A stretch of DNA of 64,000 nt, from positions 1 through 64,000 of the forward strand of contig NZ_BOOZ01000002.1 of NCBI RefSeq assembly GCF_016863495.1. The letters run 5' to 3'. The notes under the pieces are model-generated. The model saw only the letters and a list, made by a program, of their open reading frames with translations. It made no database searches and was not told where the DNA came from. Both the position numbers and the translations under genes were made by a program. Of this stretch, positions 16,193 to 24,471 are shown one piece after another. The stretch is from Micromonospora andamanensis (GTDB lineage: Bacteria; Actinomycetota; Actinomycetes; Mycobacteriales; Micromonosporaceae). Within the stretch, counting starts at the first letter, position 1. Every line of letters starts with the position of its first letter.

Positions 16193-16224
16193 TGCTGGGG
16201 TGCGGCGTCCGCCGCACCCCAGCA
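16193..16224 (-). terminator. Hairpin terminator of the GH12 cellulase gene
   Basis: A 15-bp perfect inverted repeat (TGCTGGGGTGCGGCG and its complement) with a 2-nt centre lies 8 bp beyond the cellulase stop on the minus strand. Confidence 0.75.
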
Positions 16225-16232
16225 TTCGCTCG

Positions 16233-17357
16233 TCAGGAGCGCGAGCAGGTGGCGCCGTTGAGGGTGAAGCTTGTCGGGTTGGCGTACGACCCGTTCAGCG
16301 TGCCCTGGTAGCCGAAGCTGGCCGTGCCGCCGGGTGAGATCGTGCCGTTGTGGCCGACGTTGCGGGCGGTCACCGACGAGCCGCTCTGGCTCACCGTGGC
16401 GTTCCACGAGTTCGTCACCTGCTGCCCGGACGGCAGCGAGTAGGCAAGGGTCCAGCCGTTGATCGTGCTCGACCCGGTGTTGGTGATCTGCACGTCGGCG
16501 GTGAAGCCGTTGTTCCACGCGTTGGCCGTGTACTTCACCGCGCAGGCGCCGCTGCCGGAGGGCGGCGGGGTGGTGGTGGGCGGCGGGTTGTTGTTGCCAC
16601 CACCGTTCACTGCGGCCGAGAAGTTCGTCACGGCCAGACCGACGCCGCCCTGCCAGGGCTCGAACCCGGCCTGGATGCTTGTCAGGTACCAGGAGTTGGT
16701 GATCGCGCCCCGGTTACGGGTGTCGTTGATGAACGCCAGCAGGTTCAGGTTGGCGCTGCTGATGGCCGACGGTGCGACGTACGAGATGACGTTGTTGGAG
16801 CCGTTGCTGCCCCGCCAGACCTCCCAGTTGCGCCCGTCGATGTTGGCGTTGCCGACGGGGGACCCGATGGGCTGGATCGGGCCCTGCCGGTTGAACCAGA
16901 TCATGATCTCCATCTGGTTCACGCCGTCCCGCTTGGGTGACGGGTCGAGCCAGATGTCGTACGAGGCGTTGTAGATGCCGTTGCTCACGTACCGGTAGTT
17001 GATGCTGCTGGTAGCGCTGCTGATCTGGCTGACCTGGATCGGCAGGTTGGTGCCGGGGGAGCAGTTGGTGTAGTGGCAGCCGAGGAAGACCGACGGGTAC
17101 GCCGTCGGGGCGCCGTTCGTCGGGCTGCTGCCGTTCTGGGTAATGATCTCAAAGCCGTTGTTCGTGACGTTGATGCACTGCTGGGCGGTGGTACCCCAAC
17201 GGTTGTTCTGCACCACGTACCGGTTCTGGATCACTGTCGAGCCGTACTGCTCACAGATCTGGGTGTCGGCGGAGGCGGTGCCACCGAGGGCCACGGCGAC
17301 AATCGAGCCGGCGGCAACCAGCCCGACGGCCATGATGGCCCGCAAGGTACGTCTCAT
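16233..17357 (-). CDS. Secreted endo-beta-1,4-glucanase, GH12 plus CBM2
   Basis: A 374-residue secreted cellulase. Residues 1-30 are a signal peptide ending ASA; about 31-250 are a GH12 domain with nucleophile Glu150 (NQMEIMIWF) and acid/base Glu233 (GFEPWQGG). A GGGNNNPPPTTTPPPSGSG linker (252-270) leads to a C-terminal cellulose-binding CBM2 module (271-374) with flanking cysteines and surface tryptophans (AWNNGF, NGWTL, SWNA). It should cut amorphous cellulose or mixed-linkage glucan outside the cell. AGGAG is 5 nt before ATG 17357. A CebR-type operator is 83 bp upstream. Confidence 0.94.
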   Translation of the reverse strand: MRRTLRAIMAVGLVAAGSIVAVALGGTASADTQICEQYGSTVIQNRYVVQNNRWGTTAQQCINVTNNGFEIITQNGSSPTNGAPTAYPSVFLGCHYTNCSPGTNLPIQVSQISSATSSINYRYVSNGIYNASYDIWLDPSPKRDGVNQMEIMIWFNRQGPIQPIGSPVGNANIDGRNWEVWRGSNGSNNVISYVAPSAISSANLNLLAFINDTRNRGAITNSWYLTSIQAGFEPWQGGVGLAVTNFSAAVNGGGNNNPPPTTTPPPSGSGACAVKYTANAWNNGFTADVQITNTGSSTINGWTLAYSLPSGQQVTNSWNATVSQSGSSVTARNVGHNGTISPGGTASFGYQGTLNGSYANPTSFTLNGATCSRS

Positions 17358-17711
17358 GATGCTCCTAGCGCTGCGGCGTCGCACGGGACGCCTCCTACGG
17401 ATGCGGACGGAGCTGTCGGGAATGCGCCGCCGAAAGTTGCGGGAGCGCTCCCATGCTCATCGTCACATTTACATCCCTGAAACAAAGGGCGCAACAGGTG
17501 AGGGTGATTGGCGTCAAATGCGACGTGTGTCACGGACACCACGATCGGCTGGCCGCCCGACTCCAGCTGGCTGGTGACCGGCGCCGACGGGCGTATCCGG
17601 CGGTGCCGAGAGATGTCGGGGGTGGGCCGGTTGCCTCTGGTGTGCGCCGATTGCGCCGAGTAGTCTCTTGCCTTCAACGCGTGCCGAACCCCTCCGGAGG
17701 CGTACACCCCC
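17358..17711. other. Divergent intergenic region, cellulase / FAD monooxygenase
   Basis: 354 bp without a gene. It contains the CebR-type palindrome at 17440-17453, a locally AT-richer stretch after it (17461-17500) and a weak GTGTC-N3-GACAC repeat at 17527-17539. Both flanking promoters must lie here; I cannot assign -35/-10 boxes with confidence. Confidence 0.6.
17440..17453. promoter_or_regulatory. CebR/CelR-type operator of the cellulase gene
   Basis: CGGGAGCGCTCCCA matches 13 of 14 positions of the TGGGAGCGCTCCCA box bound by LacI-family repressors CebR (Streptomyces) and CelR (Thermobifida), which are released by cello-oligosaccharides. Its place 83 bp upstream of a secreted GH12 gene fits that role. 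Confidence 0.85.
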
Positions 17712-18818
17712 ATGCGTGGCTCCCCCCTGCGCATCCTCGTCGTCGGCGCGGGCATCGCCGGGCTGGCCGTGGCCCGGGCGCTGCGCCTGGCGGGCTTCCG
17801 GCCGGACCTCACCGACAAGGCGCCGCCGCACGACCTCACCGACGCCGGCCTCTACCTGCCCGGCAACGCGGCCCGCGCACTGCGCCGGCTGGACCTCGAC
17901 GACCCTGTCCGCCCGTACGGAAAGGTCATCCACCGGCAACGCTTCCTCGATTCGACAGGCGCGCCGCTGTGCGAGGTCGACCTCGACGCGCTCTGGGCCG
18001 GAGTCGGCGAGTGCCGCGCACTGGCCCGCTCCGACCTGCACCGGGTACTGCTCAGCGGTGCCGGCGGCGCGGTCCGGCACGGCGCGGAGGTACGCACAAT
18101 CGATCTGCTGCCGTCCGCCGTCGGCGTCACCTTCGTCGACGGCACGCAGACCGAGTACGACCTGGTGATCGGTGCCGACGGGCCGCGTTCCTCGATCCGG
18201 GCGCTGGCCGCGCTCGGCGGCCCACCCCGCCCCGCCGGGCAGGTGGTCTACCGCGGCGTCGTACGCGACGGCCCGGCGGTCGACGAGTGGACCGCACTGC
18301 TCGGGCGGCGCTGCGGCTTCCTCGTGGTGCCGATCGGCGCCGGCCGGTTGCACTGTTACGCCGACGAGGCCGGCACCGACCTGCCGGCCGACCCGCTGGC
18401 CCGGCTACGGGACCTGTTCGGCGAGTACGGCGGACCGGTGCCGGAGGTGCTCGACGCGCTCGACGGGGTGTACGCCACCACCACCGACGAGGTCGAACTC
18501 GGGCGCTGGTACCGGGGCCGGGTGCTCCTCGTCGGCGACGCCGCCCACGCCACCGCGCCGACCCTGTCCCAGGGCGCCGCGATGGCCCTGGAGGACGCCG
18601 TCGTGCTCGCCGAGTCGCTGCACGCGGCGGGCAGCGTCGAGGCGGCGCTCACCGCGTACGAAAGCCGCCGTCGCCCGCGTACCCGATGGGTGCAGGACCG
18701 GACCCGGGACCGCAACCGCACCCGCGACGTGCCGCCGGCGCTGCGCGACCCGCTGCTGCGCGGACGCGGCGACCGCATCTTCGGGGAGCACTACCGGCTG
18801 CTCCTCGGCCCGCTGTGA
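17712..18818 (+). CDS. FAD-dependent monooxygenase
   Basis: A 368-residue class A flavoprotein monooxygenase. The FAD-binding GxGxxG is at residues 12-17 (GAGIAG), the DG motif at 154-163 (GADGPRSSIR) and the GD motif at 275-280 (GDAAHA), followed by APTLSQGAAMALEDAVVLAE. These are the marks of the PHBH/UbiH/salicylate hydroxylase group, which hydroxylates aromatic rings with NAD(P)H and O2. No pathway genes are next to it, so the substrate is open. CGGAGG 10 nt upstream supports ATG 17712. Confidence 0.9.
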   Translation: MRGSPLRILVVGAGIAGLAVARALRLAGFRPDLTDKAPPHDLTDAGLYLPGNAARALRRLDLDDPVRPYGKVIHRQRFLDSTGAPLCEVDLDALWAGVGECRALARSDLHRVLLSGAGGAVRHGAEVRTIDLLPSAVGVTFVDGTQTEYDLVIGADGPRSSIRALAALGGPPRPAGQVVYRGVVRDGPAVDEWTALLGRRCGFLVVPIGAGRLHCYADEAGTDLPADPLARLRDLFGEYGGPVPEVLDALDGVYATTTDEVELGRWYRGRVLLVGDAAHATAPTLSQGAAMALEDAVVLAESLHAAGSVEAALTAYESRRRPRTRWVQDRTRDRNRTRDVPPALRDPLLRGRGDRIFGEHYRLLLGPL

Positions 18819-18936
18819 TCCACCTCGGGGCGACCCCACGCGGTGATGTCACCTGCCGGGGACTATCCTCCTTGCGGATGACGGCCCGCTGAGACAGCGC
18901 GCGCCGAGCGGGACAACCCAGAACCGGAGGCCACTC

Positions 18937-20694
18937 GTGACCACCGTCGCACCCAAGCCGGTCGTGACCCGGCCCTGGCCGGTCCGGGAGCCGGTCAAGG
19001 GGTCGGCCATCGCGCGGATGCTGCGGACCACGGACGCGAAGCAAATCGGGATCATGTACATGGTCACCGCGTTCGTGTTCTTCATGATCGGTGGTCTGAT
19101 GGCCCTGATCATGCGGGCCGAGCTGGCCCGGCCCGGGCTGCAGTTCCTGTCGCCCGAGCAGTACAACCAGCTGTTCACGATGCACGGCACGATCATGCTG
19201 CTGTTCTTCGCGACGCCCATCGTGTTCGCGTTCGGCAACTACGTCGTGCCCATCCAGATCGGTGCGCCCGACGTCTCCTTCCCGCGTCTGAACAGCTTCG
19301 CCTACTGGCTGTACCTGTTCGGCGGCACCATGGCCACCGCCGGCTTCCTCACCCCGGGCGGCGCGGCGGACTTCGGCTGGACCGCGTACACCCCGCTGAG
19401 CACCAGCGAGCACGCCCCGGGCGTGGGCGCCAACATGTGGGTGGTCGGTCTGGCCATCTCCGGTCTGGGCACCATCCTCGGCGCGGTCAACCTGATCACC
19501 ACGATCCTGACCCTGCGGGCGCCGGGCATGACCATGTTCCGGATGCCGATCTTCACCTGGAACATGCTTGTCACCAGCCTCCTGGTGATCCTGGTCTTCC
19601 CGCTGCTGGCCGCCGCGCTGTTCGCGCTGGCCGCCGACCGGCTGCTCGGCGCGCACGTCTACAGCCCGGAGACCGGCGGGCCGATGCTCTGGCAGCACCT
19701 GTTCTGGTTCTTCGGGCACCCCGAGGTCTACATCATCGCGCTGCCGTTCTTCGGCATCATCAGCGAGATCATCCCGGTCTTCTCCCGCAAGCCGATCTTC
19801 GGTTACAAGGGTCTGGTCGCCGCCACCATCGCCATCGCCGGCCTGTCGATGAGCGTCTGGGCGCACCACATGTTCGCCACCGGCCAAGTGCTGCTGCCCT
19901 TCTTCAGCTTCCTGAGCTACCTCATCGCCGTACCGACCGGTATGAAGTTCTTCAACTGGATCGGCACCATGTGGCGGGGTCAGATCAGCTTCGAGACACC
20001 GATGCTCTGGTCCGTCGGCTTCCTGGTCACCTTCCTCTTCGGTGGCCTGACCGGAGTGCTGCTGGCCGCCCCGCCGCTGGACTTCCACCTGCACGACTCG
20101 TACTTCGTGGTGGCGCACTTCCACTACGTGCTCTTCGGCACGATCGTGTTCGCGGTCTTCGCCGGGATCTACTTCTGGTTCCCGAAGATGTTCGGCCGGA
20201 TGCTCGACGAGCGGCTCGGCAAGATCCACTTCTGGCTGACCATGATCGGCTTCCACACCACGTTCCTGATCCAGCACTGGCTGGGCAGCGAGGGCATGCC
20301 CCGGCGGTACGCCGACTACCTGCCCGGCGACGGCTTCACCACGTTGAACATGATCTCCACGATCGGTGCCTTCATCACCGGCATCTCGACGCTGCCGTTC
20401 ATCTACAACTGCTGGAAGTCCTACAAGGCCGGCCCGGTGGTCGAGGTGGACGACCCGTGGGGTCACGGCAACTCGCTGGAGTGGGCGACCAGCTCGCCGC
20501 CGCCGCTGCGTAACTTCGACCGGATGCCGCGGATCCGCTCCGAGCGGCCGGCGTTCGATCACAAGTTCCCCGAGTTGGCTGCCGGGCAGACCCTGGCCGG
20601 TCCCCCCGAGGGCGGTTCCAAGCCGTTGACAAGCGAGTCCGACGGTGGAGCCAGCTACACCGAGGACGTGGCCAGCGACGTCGACCGCCGCTGA
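18937..20694 (+). CDS. ctaD: Cytochrome c oxidase subunit I (aa3-type)
   Basis: A 585-residue, 12-helix membrane protein, catalytic subunit of the respiratory terminal oxidase that reduces O2 to water and pumps protons. Ligands are visible: H83 (heme a, MHGTIM), H261-P-E-V-Y265 (CuB and the His-Tyr cross-link), H310 and H311 (CuB), H394 (heme a3) and H396 (heme a) in [13 protein letters not shown]. The C terminus is a Gly/Ser-rich cytoplasmic tail. The start is GTG 18937 with CGGAGG upstream; TATCCT at 18864-18869 is a possible -10 box. As in many actinomycetes it is separate from ctaC/ctaE. Confidence 0.97.
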   Translation: MTTVAPKPVVTRPWPVREPVKGSAIARMLRTTDAKQIGIMYMVTAFVFFMIGGLMALIMRAELARPGLQFLSPEQYNQLFTMHGTIMLLFFATPIVFAFGNYVVPIQIGAPDVSFPRLNSFAYWLYLFGGTMATAGFLTPGGAADFGWTAYTPLSTSEHAPGVGANMWVVGLAISGLGTILGAVNLITTILTLRAPGMTMFRMPIFTWNMLVTSLLVILVFPLLAAALFALAADRLLGAHVYSPETGGPMLWQHLFWFFGHPEVYIIALPFFGIISEIIPVFSRKPIFGYKGLVAATIAIAGLSMSVWAHHMFATGQVLLPFFSFLSYLIAVPTGMKFFNWIGTMWRGQISFETPMLWSVGFLVTFLFGGLTGVLLAAPPLDFHLHDSYFVVAHFHYVLFGTIVFAVFAGIYFWFPKMFGRMLDERLGKIHFWLTMIGFHTTFLIQHWLGSEGMPRRYADYLPGDGFTTLNMISTIGAFITGISTLPFIYNCWKSYKAGPVVEVDDPWGHGNSLEWATSSPPPLRNFDRMPRIRSERPAFDHKFPELAAGQTLAGPPEGGSKPLTSESDGGASYTEDVASDVDRR

Positions 20695-20731
20695 CCCACC
20701 GCGTCACGCGGCCTGAACCAACGCGTCGCAC

Positions 20732-20769
20732 GACGGGCGCCGACCCCCACACCAGGGTCGGCGCCCGTC
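20732..20769 (+). terminator. Hairpin terminator of ctaD
   Basis: A 15-bp perfect stem (GACGGGCGCCGACCC with its complement at 20755-20769) and 8-nt loop, 37 bp after the ctaD stop. Confidence 0.75.
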
Positions 20770-20980
20770 TCGTACCCCACGCCGCCCCTGGCCGCCCTTG
20801 TGGGCCGCCGGCCGCTGAAGTCGCTGATGCGCGGGCGGTGGCCCGCCTGCGCCGGCCACCCGAGGTGCCTGCGGCACCGCTGTCGCTACCCCCGATATCG
20901 CACTCTGTGACGAGTGCTATCGGCAGGAGAGGTTCACCCTGCGTGAGGTCACCGGGTCGGACCCACCTGTCACCTCCGCG

Positions 20981-21106
20981 TCCTTTGCTCTGCTTCAACC
21001 CACGCAGTAGTCGTTGAGCTGCTGAAATGCGGCGGCACGTCATCGACGCGTCGGCCGGTTCAACACGGTGCGTAATTCATTGCGTCGGTTGAAGCAGAGC
21101 AAAGGA
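20981..21106. repeat. 126-bp element with perfect 20-bp terminal inverted repeats
   Basis: The left arm TCCTTTGCTCTGCTTCAACC (20981-21000) is exactly complementary to 21087-21106. Just inside, both arms continue with a similar C/G-ACGCA string. The 86-bp core has no gene and is less GC-rich than its surroundings (for example AATTCATTG). It resembles a miniature inverted-repeat (MITE-like) or REP-type element; I see no target-site duplication. Confidence 0.6.
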
Positions 21107-21268
21107 TGCAGATGGGAGTGGGCCGGGCGGTGCGGACGGTTACCCACCGCAGCGGTCGACCCGCGCGGTGCGGCCGGGGTACGGCGTGCGCGGTGGGCGG
21201 GGGTGGGCCAACCTGGACAGGCGGGACGGGAGGAGGCGGGAGGGGGCGGGGTGGGAGACGGGGTGGGG

Positions 21269-22507
21269 TCAGGAGGTGGTCGGGGTGAGGGCGGTCGGGG
21301 CGGGCTCATCGCTGGCCCGGGCGGTGGTCGCGATGTCGGCGCGGCGGCGGCGAAGCTCGATCGGCAGCACCGCCAGGGCCACCAGGGCACCGATGGCGCC
21401 GGTGACCGCGAAGCCCCACAGCGGTGCCGAGGCGTCGATGACCGCACCGGCCAGTGGGGCGCCCACGGCGATGCCGACGGTGACCGCCGAGCCGTGCATG
21501 CCCATGGCCTCGCCGCGCACACTGGCCGGGGCCAGCCGGCTGACCGCGTCCGAGGTGGCCGCGATTGTGGGAGCGCAGAGGACGCCGGCCGGAATCAGCG
21601 CGAGGCAGAGCAGCCACCAGTGTGACCCGCCCAGCCCGACCGGGATGGTGCACAGGCTCAACGCTCCCATCAGCGCCACCGCGGAGAACGAGCGGTGCAC
21701 AGCGCCGTAGGCGAAGCCGCCGACCAGCGACGCCACCGCCCAGACGGAGAGCACCACGCCTGTGAAGCCGACGTCACCGTTCTCCCGCAGCACCGCGATG
21801 ACCGCCACGTCGGTGCCGCCGAGCACCAGGGTCGCTGCGGCGCTGACGGCGAACACGGCGACCAGCCGCGAGGTGAGCCACTGCCGTCGGGCGACGCGCG
21901 GCTGCGGTCCGGTCGACGCCTCGGCGGCGCTGCGTACCGGCGGGTTGAGCAGCCACAGCACCACCCCGGCGACGACGATGCCGGCACCGACGAGGTAGAG
22001 CGTGAGGCGGGCGGAGATGGTGGTGACACCCACAGTGGCCAGGGCAGGGCCGATCATGAACGACAGCTCGACCGACATCGAGTCCAGCGCGTACGCCGGC
22101 CGACGCTTCTCCGCCGGTACCAGCGCGGCGATCGACTGCCGGATGACCGAGAAGATCGGCAACGCCAGCAGACCGGCCAGGAACGCGGCCGGCAGCAGCA
22201 GGTGGTACGACAACATCGGTGCGGCGGACCAGAAGACGGCCTCGGCCACAGCGGTGAGAACCAGCACCGGACGCAGGCCGCGACGATCCACCAGGCGGCC
22301 GAGCAGCGGGCCGCCGACCGCCGCGCCGACGGTGATCGCCGCGCCGACCAGGCCGGCCGCACCGTAGCCGCGCCCGAGATCCTGCACGACGTAGAACGTC
22401 AGCGTGACGCCGGTGGCGGTCAGCGGGACACGGGCCAGCACCGCCACGAGCAGCAGCGACCGCAGACCGGGCAGGGCGAGTGCCTCCCGGTAAGGCTTCA
22501 TGTTCAC
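21269..22507 (-). CDS. MFS transporter
   Basis: A 412-residue major facilitator superfamily protein with about 12 membrane helices and a central charged loop (VRSAAEASTGPQPRVARRQW, about residues 193-212). The loop GRLVDRRGLRPVL between helices 2 and 3 is the MFS motif A equivalent, which supports proton-coupled transport. Most close relatives are drug or metabolite exporters; the substrate is unknown. GTG 22507 is preferred because GGAGG lies about 11 nt upstream; ATG 22501 is two codons later. Confidence 0.88.
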   Translation of the reverse strand: MNMKPYREALALPGLRSLLLVAVLARVPLTATGVTLTFYVVQDLGRGYGAAGLVGAAITVGAAVGGPLLGRLVDRRGLRPVLVLTAVAEAVFWSAAPMLSYHLLLPAAFLAGLLALPIFSVIRQSIAALVPAEKRRPAYALDSMSVELSFMIGPALATVGVTTISARLTLYLVGAGIVVAGVVLWLLNPPVRSAAEASTGPQPRVARRQWLTSRLVAVFAVSAAATLVLGGTDVAVIAVLRENGDVGFTGVVLSVWAVASLVGGFAYGAVHRSFSAVALMGALSLCTIPVGLGGSHWWLLCLALIPAGVLCAPTIAATSDAVSRLAPASVRGEAMGMHGSAVTVGIAVGAPLAGAVIDASAPLWGFAVTGAIGALVALAVLPIELRRRRADIATTARASDEPAPTALTPTTS

Positions 22508-22572
22508 GTCGGTCCGTACCTCCGCCGGACATCCTCGACCGGCGGCCGGACGGCTGCCAACGAATTAACGGC

Positions 22573-23154
22573 TCATGCGGCTTGGATCACAGGGGCGCCG
22601 ATCGTGGTGATCCCGGCCCCCTCGAAGGCGCGCAACGCGACATCTGTGGTGTCCGGCGCGACGGCCGCCGTCAGGTCCAGCAGGACGGTGGTGGCGAAAC
22701 CCTCCCGGGCGGCGTCCAGGGCGGTGGCCCGCACGCAGTGGTCGGTGGCGATACCTACCACGTCCACCCGATCCACGCCGCGTCGTCGCAGCCAGTCGGC
22801 CAGACCTTCGCCGTCGTCGGCGTTCCCCTCGAACCCGGAGTACGCGGCGGCGTACTCGCCCTTGTGGAAGATCGCTTCGATCCGGTCGGTGGCCAGCTCC
22901 GGGTGGAACTCGGAGCCGGGTGTGCCGACCACGCAGTGCCGGGGCCAGGTGCTCACGTAGTCCGGCGACTCGGCGAAGTGCGTGCCCGGGTCGATGTGGT
23001 AGTCCTTCGTCGCCACGACGTGATCCCAACGGTCCGGCTCGGCGGCCAGCAGCCGGGAGATGCCGGCCGCGACTCCCGCCCCGCCGGCCACGGCCAGCGA
23101 GCCGCCCTCGCAGAAGTCCTTCTGCACGTCCACGATGATCAACGCGTTGCTCAC
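22573..23154 (-). CDS. pncA: Nicotinamidase/pyrazinamidase
   Basis: A 193-residue isochorismatase-fold amidase converting nicotinamide to nicotinate for NAD salvage. The triad is D9, K98 and C140 (IATDHC); metal ligands D51, H53, H59 and H73 match the M. tuberculosis PncA pattern, as does the KGEYAAAYSGFEG segment. GTG 23154 is chosen with GAGGAG about 9 nt upstream. It lies 14 bp after pncB, so the two form a nicotinamide-salvage operon. Confidence 0.94.
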   Translation of the reverse strand: MSNALIIVDVQKDFCEGGSLAVAGGAGVAAGISRLLAAEPDRWDHVVATKDYHIDPGTHFAESPDYVSTWPRHCVVGTPGSEFHPELATDRIEAIFHKGEYAAAYSGFEGNADDGEGLADWLRRRGVDRVDVVGIATDHCVRATALDAAREGFATTVLLDLTAAVAPDTTDVALRAFEGAGITTIGAPVIQAA

Positions 23155-23168
23155 CGACTCCACTCCTC

Positions 23169-24455
23169 TCACTCGGCGGGTACCACGGTGACCGGGATGG
23201 CCGGGTCGCCCGCGGAAAGCTTGAGACCCTCCCACGGGATCGAGATGAGGCACTGACGCAGGTGCTCCCGTGACTCGTCGAGCGTCGGCAGGCCGACCGG
23301 CTCGCCGTCCACGACGTACGACCGTTGCAGCAGCCGGTCGTTGGGGCGGTGATCCGGCACACCCTGGGGGACGACGATCTCCTCGATGGCGGTGCCTGTC
23401 GGCTTGTGCCGGCGGACGGCGACCTTGCGTCCGCCGATCGTCGCCTTCTGCTCGGACCGCTTGACCACCGGTCGGCCCTCGACCTCGACCAGCTTGTAGA
23501 CCAGCCCGGCGGTCGGTGCGCCGGAGCCGGTCACCACCGCGGTGCCGGCGCCGTACATGTCCACCGGCTCGGCGGCCAACGCCGCGATGGCGTACTCGTC
23601 GAGGTCGCCCGAGACGATGATCTTTGTTTCCGTGGCGCCTAGCGAATCCAGCAACTGCCGGGACTGCTGGGCGATCACGGCCAAGTCGCCGGAGTCGATG
23701 CGGACCGCCCGCAGCTCCGGCCCGGCCACCTCGATCGCGTTACGGATGCCCTGGCTGATGTCGTACGTGTCGACAAGCAGCGTGGTGTCCTTGCCCAGCG
23801 TGGCGACCTGCGAGGCGAACGCGGCCCGCTCGTCGTCGTGCAGCAGGGTGAAGGCGTGCGCGGCGGTGCCGGCTGTCGGTATGCCGTACCGCTGGCCGGC
23901 GGCCAGGTTGGAGGTGAACCGGAAGCCGGCCAGGTAGGCAGCCCGGGCCGCCGCGACCGCCGCCTCCTCGTGTGCTCGCCGCGACCCCATCTCGATCAAC
24001 GCCCGCCCCCGGGCGGCGGTGACCATCCGCGCCGCGGCGGCGGCCACCGCGCAGTCGTGGTTGAGCACCGACAGCACAAGCGTCTCCAGCACCACGCACT
24101 CGGCGAAACTGCCGGAGACGGTCAGGATCGGCGAACCGGGGAAGAAGAGCTCACCCTCGGCGTACCCGTCGATCTCGCCGGTGAACCGGTAGCTGGACAG
24201 CCACTCGGCGCCCGGCTCGTCCACCACGCCGGTGCGGCGCAGGAACTCGATGTCGGCCGGGTCGAACCGGAACTCGCGGATCAGGTCGACCAGGCGTGCG
24301 GTGCCGGCGACCACGCCGTACCGGCGGCCGGCGGGCAGCCGTCGGCTGAACACCTCGAACACGCAGCGCCGGTCAGCCGTACCGTCCCGCAGGGCGGCGC
24401 TGACCATGGTCAGCTCGTAGTGGTCGGTCAGCAGCGCAGGACGAAGGGTGTACAC
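23169..24455 (-). CDS. pncB: Nicotinate phosphoribosyltransferase
   Basis: A 428-residue enzyme that makes nicotinate mononucleotide from nicotinate and PRPP. Family features are LLTDHYELTM at the N terminus, FEVFSRRLP, the MGSRRAHEEAAVAAARAAYLAGF segment, LLVDTYDISQGIRNAI and the RIDSGDL phosphate-binding region, followed by VSGDLDEYAI. It heads the pncB-pncA pair. The GTG start at 24455 directly follows a G-run, so translation may be leaderless or weakly initiated. Confidence 0.94.
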   Translation of the reverse strand: MYTLRPALLTDHYELTMVSAALRDGTADRRCVFEVFSRRLPAGRRYGVVAGTARLVDLIREFRFDPADIEFLRRTGVVDEPGAEWLSSYRFTGEIDGYAEGELFFPGSPILTVSGSFAECVVLETLVLSVLNHDCAVAAAAARMVTAARGRALIEMGSRRAHEEAAVAAARAAYLAGFRFTSNLAAGQRYGIPTAGTAAHAFTLLHDDERAAFASQVATLGKDTTLLVDTYDISQGIRNAIEVAGPELRAVRIDSGDLAVIAQQSRQLLDSLGATETKIIVSGDLDEYAIAALAAEPVDMYGAGTAVVTGSGAPTAGLVYKLVEVEGRPVVKRSEQKATIGGRKVAVRRHKPTGTAIEEIVVPQGVPDHRPNDRLLQRSYVVDGEPVGLPTLDESREHLRQCLISIPWEGLKLSAGDPAIPVTVVPAE

Positions 24456-24471
24456 CCCCTCAGACTAGGGT

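Larger units (their letters stand above)
20695..21268. other. Long intergenic region between ctaD and the MFS gene
   Basis: 574 bp without a convincing gene. It holds a terminator hairpin (20732-20769) and an element bounded by 20-bp inverted repeats (20981-21106). From about 21110 the DNA becomes very G-rich and purine-biased up to the MFS stop codon. Reading frames here have no recognisable protein features. Confidence 0.65.
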
